Source of the DNA: Azolla pinnata
Taxonomy: Eukaryota; Streptophyta; Polypodiopsida; Salviniales; Salviniaceae
Direction of reading: 5' to 3'
Length of the DNA: 57,522 nt
NCBI GenBank assembly: GCA_037176905.1
Contig: JBBBWG010027324.1
Span: forward strand, 1-57,522
Shown here: positions 40,101-54,328 of the stretch, one piece after another
Numbering within the stretch: position 1 is the first letter of the stretch
Layout of the letters: each line of letters opens with the position of its first letter
Translations under genes and position numbers: made by a program
Notes under the pieces: model-generated
Seen by the model: the letters and a program-made list of their open reading frames with translations, nothing else
Database searches by the model: none
Told to the model about the DNA's origin: nothing

Positions 40101-43100
40101 CAGGGCTGCAGTCATTGCCAAAGTACAGATTTGAGAACCGAAAAAACATGCATACAGTCAGAAGTTGTTTACAACCTAGAATCTGTATATTGGACCAAAA
40201 GCTAATCTATTGAATCAATACAATTCATTTCATAGAGGGATATATATATATGCACTTGAAAACAAACATTTACTTTGAATACACCAAATGGCCATCAACA
40301 GCTGGAAGGGAATAAATAAAGGGCACTAATACCTCAATGGGTGGAAAAAGAAAAGCTCTTGTGATTGCCCGAGAATTCTGTGATCTCTCTTCTTTGCTTC
40401 TTCGATTTGGTGGATATATTCCTAAGGAGAAATGTGTATCCCATAAAACTTGAGCAACAATGATGAAAATATATATGACTAAATTTCACACTATGAGTTG
40501 ATCAAATTTCTTGAGACCCTTTCACCACATCAGAAATTTTACAGATCCATTTCGTATTGCAGGTGACAATACTGTTCTGAACAACTCTAAGTTCCACAGG
40601 ATAAAATAGATGTTATCTCAAATGAATTTGTAACACTATATAGTGTCTGAGACGGTAAAAAATTTTAACCTTCAGTTTTTTGGGATCAGGATAAGATATT
40701 CCATAGACCCTTTGTAAGCTTTCACGGTCAGCTTTGCCTCTCCAGTATGATGCTGACGCCTGTATGAAAAGACCTTCTGTTTATTAGAGAGATACATACA
40801 CACATGCAATCATGACCACTAGAGGAACTTTATATTACACAAACCTTTAAGCATGCGAATGCCTTGACATAAGATGTATTAGGAATGTGTGGTCCTCGAC
40901 AAAGGTCAACCAACTGTCCACATCTGTAAACCGTGATTGTCTTATCTTCCGGAAGCTCATTAATTATCTCTATCTGTGTAACCCAAAACAAGCACTTCAT
41001 AACCAAGATCATGTAGCAAACCACGTAGTCAATAGAGAATGGAAAATTACTTTAAAGGGGTTGTCTGCAAAAATATCCTTAGCTTGATCTCGAGTAACCT
41101 CAATACGTTCAAATAATTGTTTTTCCTGTTAAATGCCATAAAATATCAGGTACAATTTCGTAGCTATGCTTTGCAACACTGTCAAGATATATTAATGAAC
41201 ATACTTTAACAACTCCAGATGCACGTGTCTCTATCCCTTTGAAATGTTCCTCGTTGAGTGTCAAGTTCATATAATATGCATCATAATAAAACCCCTGAGA
41301 GATATTGCAGAGTTTAGTAAGAAGATTGAGTTCCAGTCTACATAAAAGATCCATCGTTGTAACGATACTCACAAAGAGAACTTACTTCTCCTCTTGTAGT
41401 ACAAGGACCAATGCACAGTTTGCAACCATATTCTAGCTCAAGAGCCTGAAGAATGGAATCAAACAGGAATCACATCTTTAGCATGCACCCTGCTGCTGAG
41501 AGATGAAAAGTATTTCTAAGCATGACCAGCAGAACCAACCTCGCCAAGGATGTGAGCACTGGAATGCCAAAATGTATCTCGTCCTTCATTTGAATCGAAG
41601 GTATAGAATTGCAATGTGCAATCATCCACCAAAGGTCTCGACATATCCCACAGCACATCATTGACCTGGGCCGGAGCTTTCCAATTTATATAAAAACCAT
41701 ACATTCAAGATACCAAACCATAATGAGCATGCATCTGCAGGAGAAACCTTTAATGCTATCCGTTTGATAATTATTAGTTTGTTTCACAGCCACAGCACAT
41801 ATAATGAGCCTTTAAAGCATACTTATTGCGGCATATTTGGTTGCACAAGCAATAGATCGTAATTCGACATGAAATTTAATGTCTTTGCAGTAATAAGTTA
41901 GCCACATTTGTATTTGGCAGATCAGCTGGTTAAGATTAGCAAAATGAATATTTGATCTTTTCACAGATAGCTCAAGTGGCAAGAGCAAGAAAAATGTGTA
42001 AGCTGACACCTAGTCCAGAGAAGTTTACAAATACTATCTTTTCATAACTCTATCAGGTCAACGAGATTAGGGCTTAGGCTATCATGAACCATAGGCAGGA
42101 ATACAGGATATAGAAGCAACCTTTCTACAATGCAGGATATATCGACAGGGAATACTACATTAGCCACAGTCTCCAGTACAAGAAATATTGCTTCACTTTA
42201 TACAGTTGGGAAATATCGGTCTCCTTATTGCATTCCATGTATCATACAGATGGTGTCACGTGACATGGCAAACTTCTTATTCTTTGTCCGTTTTATGAAG
42301 AAACCAGGACATTTGCTGTTATCTTTTTATGCACTGCATTGCTCCATCTTTCTGTGAGCTTTTCCAACTTGCATCTTTCATTTCTTTGTAGAATAAAGAA
42401 GAAAAGGTTTTAGAGAGGCATGCATAAAATTTGTCACTACATTCATTTCATATAAATGGAATTAAACAATTCTTCAACTGACCCAAAAACAAAAGATGGT
42501 TGCTTCACATTGCTCTCTTTTGATTTGTTTCTGTCCTTCTATATGTTTTCCCGGACTATTGTTTTCTTTTTACTATTTTTACCTCTTTTCTCTGTGTTCT
42601 GCTTTTTCCATTTCTTACAGTGAAAGGAATCCTACACATTAAAACAGTGTGTAAAATATTCTTTTGGGAAGATATGATCACATTGCATCAATTCTCAAGA
42701 CCTAAGCAAGGATATCCAATTTAACTGTTTATATGGCTGATAGGATCACAGGAGAGAAATTCATGTTTTCATACAAGGCTCCAGACTACATCACCTAAAG
42801 TCTAATCCTATACAGTTTTTAGTATAATTGGGAACTAAACTTCAAATTTTTAGCCCTACTCATGTTAGCATGCATGAGTTCAAGACAACTAAACTCGGGT
42901 AAGCCAGATTACAGGAAAATGTTCCCGAATCCAGAGCTAAGTCAGAAAAAGGAAGTACATACTCTAGAAATGAGCCAATTCTGATAACCTTTCGGGTTGA
43001 TCTCCTTCGCAATGTCCACGGGGCTGGTAATCCATTTTTTTCCTTCCTTCACAGTGCCATCAGGCAGAGAAATTCTATAAAACAATTTGAACAAAATCTA

Positions 43101-44696
43101 AGCAATGTAATAGATGAAGAAATAGCATGAGGAATCATGTCTGCAAAACGAGGAACAAAGCTATCCCCTTCTGCTTTCCACCAATGACCAACAATCCTGA
43201 GCTAAGATTAAAACATGGAACACAAACAAAACGAAAATAACATAAATACTGCAAATCAGCCAGGAATCGTACAGATTATCCACACAAAATGGCCTTGCCA
43301 TTCTGTTAATGATCACTATTGAAGAATGTTAAGTTATACGATGTGTCAAAAACAAGAAAAATGCATCAAAATCTGTGAATTTCTAGTCATTAAACTTTTG
43401 TTTCTGAATGATTTGAGCTCCTTAATTTCTGCAATGGAGAAGAGACCATACTATAGAGCTCTAGGAAAGCAAATGAATCCTTCTCTCAGAGAATGTGAGC
43501 AATAATCATGAACATGAACTCAACTAACCCTGAGAACTGACACGAAAAGGGAAATAAAAAACAGGCAAATCCTGCATTTCGTCAAATCATCCACCAGAAT
43601 TCTGGCTAGTTCCCCCTAGTGAAAAACATATTTTTGAGATATCTGAGCAAAATTAGAGCTCGTGGCACCAAAAGAATCACTCGAATCTCTCAAAAATACT
43701 TGTTTTCTGCAAATCACAAAGCGGTAAAATAATCACTGGAGTTCCCTGAAGCATTCGCTTTCTGCAGTTCATAAAGATGATGAACGAAACTACACATAAT
43801 GAAAGAAATCCAGGAAAGGGTAGAAGAAAATACAGAGTAATGAAAATCAGATGATATCTTGTTTCATAAGCCCCGGATTTTTGCAAATGACACAAGTATG
43901 GGCACAGATAACCAGGATGCATGGTGAGAATCTCACAGTCAGTGACGGAAAAATACAGAAAAGAACGGTTTTTTGGATGACTCCTTCCAACGGCATTCGT
44001 TTTAGTGGAGAAAACAAAGACGATACATCAAAGATGACACCAGAAAATCCGTGAAACCTAGAAAAGAAAGAAGAGAGCAGAGAATGCCACAATGGAAACT
44101 AAAAGCCAAAAACAAGGAGCACAAGAATAGTCGTCGCCAGAGGAAAGAAAGCAAAAACACTGAAAAACGAAGGCAATTGCTTTCTCAGCAAGAGTGTGAC
44201 ACAGCTGCATCAAAAAATCAGACGCCATCGTTTACTCATTTCTATGGAATCTTTAAATATAGAGACGGGGGGAGAGAGAGAGAGAGTAGACGTACTTCAG
44301 TGCGGGTCCACCGATCTGCAGGTATTTCTCAGAGAGCTCCTTCTGGATGCAGCAGAATTTATGGATACGCTGAGGGATGACGGATTCGTGGTAAGGTTGA
44401 TCCCTGAGAGGAACGGAGGAGGAAGACGGGGAGGGAGAGGGAGAGGAGGGAGGGAGAGGGAGAGGAGCCATGGAGTGCGGCGAGGAAGAGGAAGAAGAAG
44501 AAGAAGATGATGATGATGAAGAAGAAGAAGATGGGGAAGAGGAGGAGGAAGCGGAGCAGCAGAAAACCCTAGGAATGGCAAGGCGAGCGGCGGCGATGGC
44601 AGGAGGCCCTCTTCTTCTTCCTGCTGCTCCTGCTCCTGATAAACTGTGTAGCAGCAATTTGTGAAATAGCAAAACCATAGCCATAACAAAGAACAC
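37164..44696 (-). CDS. THRRS: threonyl-tRNA synthetase, probably dual-targeted (cytosol and mitochondrion)
   Basis: Twenty-one minus-strand exons join in phase: 44696-44296, 43074-42963, 41665-41540, 41445-41386, 41294-41205, 41125-41051, 40973-40845, 40759-40670, 40421-40333, 40105-40009, 39916-39830, 38929-38845, 38761-38667, 38586-38554, 38483-38397, 38293-38201, 38120-38028, 37894-37673, 37586-37515, 37415-37344, 37259-37164. From the first Met the product is 767 residues; from MAPLPLPP (44471) it is 692. Domains in order: a TGS region ([12 protein letters not shown], about 134-195); the editing domain with HSSAH (205-209) and CRGPH (313-317); the class II core with [22 protein letters not shown], motif 2 [12 protein letters not shown] (about 505) and motif 3 [12 protein letters not shown] (about 645); and the anticodon-binding domain to the C-terminus. 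It charges tRNA-Thr and removes mischarged serine. Confidence 0.96.
39149..39805. mobile_element. MITE-like element with imperfect terminal inverted repeats in a ThrRS intron
   Basis: The intron between exons 39916-39830 and 38929-38845 holds about 650 bases bounded by inverted repeats of some 60-70 bases. The left end (39149-39211) reads GGAAAGAATACCCCTGG, CTTATTTACCAAAATACCC and CAAATTTACCAAG. The right end (39732-39805), read on the other strand, gives ACCAGAATACTCCTG, CTATTTACCAGAATGCCCC and CAAATTTACCAGACTGCCCC. Each end contains the motif ATTTACCA-n-A-n-TRCCC twice. Inside is a 91-codon open frame (39310-39585) of no known family, then a degenerate CCCTAACCCTAA tract (39586-39640). I could not fix a target-site duplication. 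No transposase is present, so it would be non-autonomous. Confidence 0.7.
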
Positions 44697-44937
44697 ATAT
44701 TGTTCCTCAGTTTTGTTCTCATTGAGTCTTCTTCTTCTTCTTCTGTGGAATTTTCAGTGACTTCGTTTGACTTCCAGATTTGTGCATGTACCTTATTGGC
44801 ATCAGCAGAGGATTGGAATTTCATATCGGATCTGGGAAGTCTGATTGGGCCTCTGATCGTTGCATTTATGGCTTTGCCTCTTCGACCTGCGTTTATGAGC
44901 GATCTCGACTCTCTCTCACTCACCTGCTGGCGATCAA
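44697..44937 (-). promoter_or_regulatory. ThrRS upstream region
   Basis: About 240 bases between the first ThrRS Met and the 28-bp array. A CTTCTTCTTCTTCTTCTG tract lies at 44728-44744. No firm TATA box was found. Confidence 0.3.
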
Positions 44938-45310
44938 ATAGATGATTGGAATTGTTGGCAATGGAGCAAATGATTGGAATTGTTGGCAATGGAACAGATG
45001 ATTGGAATTGTTGGCAAGGGAACAGATGATTGGAATTGTTGGCGATCGAACTGATGATTGGAATTGTTGGCGATCGAACTGATGATTGGAATTGTTGGCA
45101 ATCGAATAGGTGATTGGAATTGTTGGCAATCGAACAGATGATTGGAATCGCTGGCAACCGAACAGATGATTGGAATGGTTGGCAATCGAACAGATGATTG
45201 GAATCGCTGGCATCGACGGACTGATTGGAATTCGGAATCGGACTTGCTGGAATTGACGTGTGATTGGGAATTCGGATCGGGCTTGCTATCTTCGTCGGGA
45301 TGATTGGAAT
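44938..45310. repeat. 28-bp tandem repeat upstream of ThrRS
   Basis: Units of the form GATGATTGGAATTGTTGGCA plus eight variable bases (ATCGAACA, ATGGAACA and so on) repeat every 28 bases about ten times to 45211, then decay to 45310. Because 28 is not a multiple of three, all three minus-strand frames are cycled through and all stay open, producing long artificial frames with a 28-residue repeat (QQFQSS..., NNSNHLF...). Confidence 0.9.
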
Positions 45311-47161
45311 TCGGATCGGACTTGGGGTCTAATTGGGTTGCGTTAGGCCTCTGATCGTCGCCGTACATGGCTTTGCTTCGGACCACGAGCGATCTGTTGG
45401 GTATCATAGAGCCTAGCCCGGTTGTTGTTGCTAGCCATGCTGATGAGAAATCGTTTGCAAGCAAAGCGACGAGAATTTTGGGCCATTTGTTGACATGCTT
45501 CTTCTTAACTCGTCTTTTCCGCTTTCTGTACGCGAACGGTCTGCATGGTATATATGATATGCTCGCATGACCTTGCGATTGATTCATCGAGTCGGTGTCT
45601 TCGACTTCTCTGGTGATGATGATTTACATGCTTTGTTATTCCATGACTGTACCTTAAAACTGTCCGATGATCGCCTCCTCACCACACTACTGTGTTGGTA
45701 GCTTTTAACATTTGACCCAAGGGACGCACTCTCGATAACTGTACAAGTGTTCTAGTGGACATTGGAATTCTGGACGCATGCCAACAATGTGATCAAACAT
45801 TGACACTACCTTGAACGAACAGAAAACAAGGGCAAAGTCGATCTGTCATTTCTTTGGGAATGAGTAATGGGCAATTAGAGAGTTTTTTCGATTGGGACAT
45901 GCAACTAGACACATTGGGCACAAGGCGACGATTTCGAGCCGACCCACGCGAGACCAAGAAGATATTTTCAGAGTGCATAGATATACAGCCTACAGAAGAA
46001 GCAATTCATAATGTTTTTGTAACGCAGAATGCAATGTTGTATGACCATGCTTCAAAACCAAGACAAGGGCCCCAGAAATCATGACCAAGACCATCGATTG
46101 AACCACTTTCTTATGTCGTTTCTCCTTCCTTGATGCATAATACAGAAACAAGTACGATATGCTTTGAAGCTACGACATAACAGAGACTCCACATCCATCT
46201 GTTTTCATTGTCTCGACGTCCGATATATTTTTTCCTGTATAAGAAAAAAAACAAGCAAGAAATCACATTGCTCCTCCTGTAACATTGCTTATTAATCACC
46301 CCCATATATATAAATAAATATAAATGAATTTAATTTAAAACAGCACTACTAGATCCAAGAATTTCCCTTGTTAAAAGATAAATTAATTTAAATAGAATCT
46401 TGAATATAAAAAAACAAGCAAATAGCACTGCATATCATACATATAAATAATTTTAAATAATCTGATTTTTTCACAGATGAATCTTGCAAATAAATAAATA
46501 TAAATATACACTTAAACCAATCAACAATAAGAAAAAAAATGAATCAAGAAATCTCACGAATGATTGATCCGATATTTTCCCCTATATTACATATTACATA
46601 TTAATTAATGTAAATATAAACTTAATCCGATAAATAAAAAGAAAAAAGCAAAGCAAGAACTACACTAAGTATGAATCTGACAATAAATATAAAACTATAT
46701 AAATATAACTACAAAAGAGTAAATGAATAAATAAATATATTATTTGTGATTCTATTTTCCAGTTTGTTTTATAGACAATAAATATTTCTCTATCTCTCTC
46801 TCTCTCTCTCTTCTCTGCGATCGATCGATCAGTGTCTGCGGAAATTAGGGTTTCCTCCATCGCCACGCCCTTGCGAACTTCGTGACCAGGCGCCTGCTCC
46901 ACCCACAGGCTCTCCGTCGTTCATGCTCTTTCACCCCCCGGCTATCAGATCTGTGAGTGAACCGCTTGTCCTTTCGATGGTCGCCTGTCTTCTTCTTTTT
47001 TTTTGTTTTGGTGCTTTTTTCATGTTATCCTTTCGGGATCTCCTCTTACAGAGAGATGCGTTGTTTAGGCCTACCGCGCACACGAAGCTTCAAGCCAAAG
47101 GAGAAGTAGGAATTAGAAAATTAGCGAAAAACAGAAAAAGACAAAACGCGGGGGGGAAGCT
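45311..47161. other. spacer and shared upstream region of ThrRS and DCP1
   Basis: About 1.85 kb. From 46290 to 46740 it is extremely AT-rich with AAATAAATATAAA words. A (CT)n tract lies at 46789-46811 and GATCGATCGATC at 46819-46830, followed by TTAGGGTTT (46845-46853), a telobox-like motif. A plausible 5' untranslated intron of DCP1 runs from a GTGAGTG donor near 46950 to a TTACAG acceptor near 47050. Open frames at 45367-45570 and 45854-46084 are short and unsupported. Confidence 0.45.
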
Positions 47162-50100
47162 ATGGCCCAGAATGGAAGATTGATTAACCAAGAAAGCACC
47201 TGGGAGCTTAACCTTACAGTTCTTCAGCGGATGGATCATCATGTCGAGGACATTCTCATAACTGCGGGACATGTCACACTTTACGAGTTTGATGTGGATA
47301 AGTGCCAGTGGGTGAGTAATGTCCTTCTGTCGAGATAAGTTTTCATCCACATTTTGTTTCACGGATGCAACTGTTTGGTTCTCGACAGGTTTCCTGTTTC
47401 TAGATGCAGTTTGCATCTGAATTGTTAAAATTAATGAATTTTGACAACATTCCATGCAAAGATGCCATGATAATCTTAAACTTTTGTAACCATAAATATA
47501 GCATCATTATACTGTTGTTTTCAGCATGCATTTCATGTAAAGATCGTGCATGTTTGCTTGATACAAATCTTCACTTGATTGCATTGCTATGTGCCTTAGT
47601 TCTTTGACCTACTTAAATGAACAACCGTCTGATTGCTCATTTCTACTGGTTTTTATGCAACATTGTGTTCAGATTCTTTATAGATCTTTCAATTTACAAA
47701 ACCACAATTTTTGCTTGATTATGATATGAATTTTGTGCCTTCAAGTTCATGTTCATGCAGCAATTGTATGCACTAAGGTGAAGTTTTATCAATTATCTTG
47801 TCAAAATTTGTGCTTTCAAGTTCACATTTCATATGAAGGCTATTCCATGACTTATAGAAACCACATAATTTCTGCTTCTTTTTTCACGTTGCATGTAAAG
47901 TTTGCGTGCACTTGTTCTGAAATCACAACTTTATTCAACAAGACCACTTAAGGTGATTCTTCTCGTGATTTTTTGTACGCACATAATGCACTTGTTTCCT
48001 GCATCTTTTGATTTCTGAACTGTCAAATTGGTTCTGTGAGTAAGAGATCTAATTAATGCTGCATAAATAGAAAGCAGGAGCGTTTATATTCCCATCTATC
48101 TCCACAAATCTTTGACTAAGCACCTAAGTGGTCAAGCTAGTAATTTTCGTGCATTAAGTTCAAATTTTCTGTGAAGGTTCTTTACATCCTTTTATGTACA
48201 AAATTTTCGTATTGGTTCTTATCCCGAAATAGGTCTTGCACAACTGTGGGTTTTTTTCTGAAAAGGCATCTGTGTACTGAATAAAGACTCCAGGATTATT
48301 TGTGCCTTCTTGTGGATTTTCACGAGTCTTCTATGGTCTAATAACTTCACTTTTGTTAGTTTCTTACATGCACACAAATGCACCTAATGTCTTTGTAGTT
48401 CGTGTTAAGATTTCTTTTTCTTAATAAGGAAGTAGCTTGTATGCTACCAATAATATTGGGCCGGAATGGGAAAAAAATTATTGGTTAGATCTCTGACAAA
48501 TTCAATTACATCATTCTTGTGGATATCAAATATGATCAATGAGAGTTGAAATCTTCAGGTGATCTATTTTCTAAATAATTTTGAGCTTCCCTATATGAAG
48601 GAAAAGATTTAGAAACTTGTTAGTTGCAAAGTTGTCAAAATGGTTTGTGCAAAAAACATTGGGAGAGTGGTTATGTGAACTTGACCATTTTGTGAATTCT
48701 CAGAAGTATGTCTGTGAAGGACGATGTGGTCTTAACACTTGTAGCTCAGTCTACCCTGCGTCAGTGGTGCATAATGTTATCGTGGATTCTTATGGATATG
48801 GTGATGTTATCAAGTTTTGACATTGACTTTTGTGGTATAAAGATGTATGTCCTTTCCTTTTTGAGGAAGTTAATCCAATGCAGTCTCTTTATCATAGGAT
48901 GAGTGTCTAGCATTGTGAATTCAGAATGGCATTAAAAGATGCTTGAAAGACACGTTTTGAAGAACTCAAATCGAAAGTCTGAACTCTCTGATATAATTAT
49001 CATCGGATTCTTTAGTCTCCTGTGTACACGTACTTGTAGTGCACAGGCCATTAGGTTTCTCTTGTAAATGAGCTTTGGTGCTATATATAATTATTATCTA
49101 TGTCTCTGAACTTTGCGTTTTGGTTTTTACTGCTGTCTATATTTTCTTAGATGTTCAAACTGACACCTTACTTTGGAATACAGGTTGTGCTTGATAAATA
49201 TTCATTGTTTAAATTTTCCATCTAAGTAGATATGAGAATCTCCTTGTCCTCTGCTTGTGGCTAATAATCGTTTTTATAACAATCAGATATAAGAGAGGTC
49301 ACCATAATATGCTTAAGAACAAATAAAGATGATGAAATTATTGGTAAATATTGCAACTGATTGAAAGGTAATAATACCGTTTATTTTTTTGTGTTTGCAG
49401 AGTCGAAAAGATGTAGAGGGGTCACTGTTTGTTGTTAAAAGGTGGGGCTACACATTTCAAATTAATTTTATGATATGTAGAACTGGTTGACTTACACAAG
49501 AGTCATGCAGGAGAACAAAACCACGCTTCCAATTCATTGTTATGAATAGAAGGAGCACAGGTAGTCTATTAATGAGGGTTGCTGCTTATTTCTCTCAATT
49601 TCTCTGAGGAAGTGATCTACATTATGCATTTTTGAGTGGGTGTTGATAATCTTTTAGTTGTTTTTATTGTGTTCCAGAGAACCTAGTGGAAGATTTGCTA
49701 GATGATTTTGAGTATGAGGTGCAATTGCCATACCTGCTTTATCGTAATGCAGCACAAGAGGTGAATGGCATATGGTTTTATAATTCGCGAGAATGCGAGG
49801 AGGTGGCAAATTTGTTCTCTCGGTACTACTTATTGCTGAAAACATGTAAAGGCAGGTGATCCAACCGTACTTAAATTCATTTAGGGCCTAAATTTATCCT
49901 CTCTGTGTAGGATCTTGGGTGCATATTCCAAGAATACTCCAAAAAGGAAGGTGTTTTCTCCTCAAGGGTAAGTAGGATGCTTGAGAAACTTAAAGTTGAT
50001 TAATAGTCATTAAAAGTGGGAATATAACATAGTAACAAATAGAAATATGGTAGCAAAAGAGAACTGTTTAGCTCTCTTAAATTTCCACATAATTTTAGGA

Positions 50101-51038
50101 TATTTTGTTTGTGATGGACTCCTTGTCTAGGGAGACAATTGTGGATAGATAATTAAATTTGTCAACCTTTATACAAGTACGTTGGGGAGTAGTGTGCCAT
50201 CACTGACATGCATTATAAATGGGCAATTGCTTGCTCTGACAGTGACGATTTCCAAGAATTGGAGGCAGTTCCAACCCCAGCTACTGTTGAAGGTCCTTTG
50301 GAACCCCCATCAGCTCCATCAGCTACAGCAACAACAGAGGATCCTCTAGAACGTTTCTTCAGTGTATTGGTCTACATTTTGTTCCATGCCTTCACAGTAT
50401 AGATCATTTAGGTGATTTGGGTCAAATTCTCTTTTGCAGAATGCCATGCAACTCAATGCTCATGAACCTGCACCACCAACAGGCACAAGATCAAGTGTTC
50501 CTATTCACACATCATCAGTGCACCCAGCAATAGTGACCACATTTACACCTGCGGTTGCAATGCCTCCTCCACCGTCAACATCATCAGTAGCAGCATCACC
50601 ACCACTTATTTCCACAAATCAATCTGTCGGGGATTCTTTCAGCATTAACAATGTTACTCCACAAGAAGTTCCCTTAAAGCCATACTTCTTTGTGCCACCA
50701 CCGTTACCATCGTCTCAACGACCCACACTTCATCCTCCACCTGTATTGCAACCTTCTGTGGGAGCTCCATTATTACAGCCTTTCCCTCCTCCTGCACCAT
50801 CATCTTCCTTGGCATCGCCAAATGTCTCTTTGCACAGGCCATCCGTGAGCAGAGATGGCGTACGTGATGCGCTTCTTCACTTGGTGCAGGTAAATTGTTA
50901 GTATAGATTATTTTATAATCTCTTTGCAAATGTGGAGTGTGTCATTAATGTAATTTATTCGTTCCACGTGTGCAGAATGATAACTTCATCGACATGGTTT
51001 ACGAGGAGCTTATGAAGGCACATAGGCTGCCAGGATAG
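47162..51038 (+). CDS. DCP1: mRNA-decapping enzyme subunit DCP1
   Basis: Eight exons (47162-47311, 49401-49441, 49511-49560, 49678-49822, 49911-49967, 50243-50363, 50440-50889, 50976-51038) give 308 residues. The EVH1 domain fills about 1-125: LNLTVLQRMDHHVEDILITA, SRKDVEGSLFVVKRR, RFQFIVMNRRSTENLVEDL, QEVNGIWFYNSRECEEVANL. Then comes a Pro/Ser-rich linker with an aromatic YFFVPPPLP patch. The C-terminus (RDGVRDALLHLV, DNFIDMVYEEL, about 278-305) is the trimerisation helix. By family knowledge it activates the decapping enzyme DCP2 in P-bodies. It is shorter than the roughly 370 residues of Arabidopsis DCP1, mainly in the linker. Intron 1 is unusually long for this window (2,089 bp). Confidence 0.96.
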
Positions 51039-52203
51039 TACTTTTGCTCACATTACATCAGATTCTCGTCTTCAACGCCACATTGATTGCACCGTATAGT
51101 TTGTACAATCGCACCGTTTTTTTGCAAGTTTCTGTAAATTTGTATCTACGCGAGGAGGTATGAGTTGTGGTTTTTGGAGGTGCTCTGCTTTTGAAGGTAG
51201 CTAGGTGGTATCTTGATGTTTCAAGATCATGTTGTACCGGATTTCGTTGAAGTTTCAAGATGACATCATTATATGCTGATATTTGCAGTCCGACATCTGA
51301 ATTGTAGTAACATAATTTAATGATCAAGTGAATTGGTAAGCGATCATTTGCCCCTCTCAAGATCCTTGCTTCTCATTATGCTTACAAGTCACACATGTAG
51401 AAGAACATGCACTCCTTGTTCGTAATTGCACTGACATGCACAATACAATAGTATAGTGGCTTGGAATCATTTGTTTCTTTCAAAAACCTTGTTAACAGAT
51501 ATTGATATGCTTTTATGCACATATCATGTACTAGGATTAGTTAAAAGAAATATCTTTTTTCGTCATTGTGTTTTAATCTGAAGGCCATGTCTCTATTGTT
51601 TTTTGTCATTCGATACATATATGGGTGTCGATGAGTGATCGATCCTCATGTTGCTGTTGAGCCAGGTTTGAGGCAACTTGAAAAGAGAAACGCACTCCTT
51701 GAAATTTAGGCAGAAGATTGAAGCATAATGTACCGAAGATCAGGCGTGTTTCTTTATCCACAAGGTTCTAAGAGGGATCGGAGTACAAGGGCAAAGAGCA
51801 CTTCTGAATGCTTCTTCCCACTCTTTTAGCATGAAGAAGAATGCACATGCTTACATTGTCAGATTACTAGGTTCCACTTCATGAACAATGTACTCCACAT
51901 CACTTAGCCCTATGACAAACGAATACACCAACTTGTGTTTCCACAGCAATCTCTGTTTGTACCTGTAGTTCAAGCTCTGGACACAATTGAAAGCCCGAGG
52001 ACCAAACAAAATGTAATTCTGATTCAAGATATAAATGGAGTTTGAAACATGAAAGTTCAGCAGTGATGCTAGTTGTTTATACAAGCTCTTGTGAAAGCCG
52101 AGGTGCGCTAGTTTTTTTTTACACTAGCCCAATATTACTTAACAAAGTTTTTTGGATGTTAGTCAAGAATGACAGTTATAAACAAGGATAGACTACTGGC
52201 AAG
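51039..52203. other. spacer between convergent DCP1 and E2 genes
   Basis: About 1.16 kb, bounded by two 3' ends and so mostly untranslated trailers. No gene-like open frame and no obvious repeat was seen. Confidence 0.45.
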
Positions 52204-54060
<1,857 letters not shown>

Positions 54061-54154
54061 CAGCAGAAGCAGCAGCAGCAGCAGCAGCAGCAGAAGAAGA
54101 AGAACGAAGAACGAAGAACGAAGAAGAAGAAGAAGAAGAAGACGACGATAGGCC
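54061..54154 (-). promoter_or_regulatory. E2 leader with AGC and AAG triplet repeats
   Basis: Immediately upstream of the E2 ATG the plus strand has (AGC)n at 54066-54092 and then (AAG)n to 54140, so the E2 transcript leader is a CTG/CTT-type tract. The frame stays open through it, adding an artificial poly-Leu extension. Confidence 0.6.
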
Positions 54155-54328
54155 ACGTCAGCGAGAACGGGCCCACGTGGCAGCCCCGCACACGTGACAC
54201 GTCAGCGGGAATGGGCACACGTGGCAGCCCCAGACACGTGACACGTCAGCGGGATCGGCACACGTGGCAGCCCCCGGCTCGCCGCGCCCACGGGCCCGCA
54301 ACGCCACGTGGCGCCGCCCTATTGGGCG
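54155..54328. promoter_or_regulatory. array of nine ACGT-core elements, plus CCAAT, upstream of the E2
   Basis: ACGT cores lie at 54155, 54175, 54192, 54199, 54219, 54236, 54243, 54262 and 54306. They come from a tandem unit of 43-44 bases, CACGTGGCAGCCCC...CACGTGACACGTCAGCGGG, whose CACGTGGC starts at 54174, 54218 and 54261. CACGTGGC is a combined G-box/ABRE. The array ends in GCCACGTGGCG (54303-54313), seven bases, then ATTGGGCG (54321-54328), which contains an inverted CCAAT. bZIP or bHLH binding is inference. Confidence 0.75.

Noticed and set aside
44297..45157. 286-codon minus-strand frame across ThrRS exon 1 and the 28-bp array
   Set aside because: Open only because the repeat has no stop in any frame; in exon 1 it runs in the wrong frame relative to the ThrRS protein.
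44934..45587. 217-codon minus-strand frame
   Set aside because: Most of it is the same 28-bp tandem repeat, and the non-repeat N-terminal part has no recognisable protein character.
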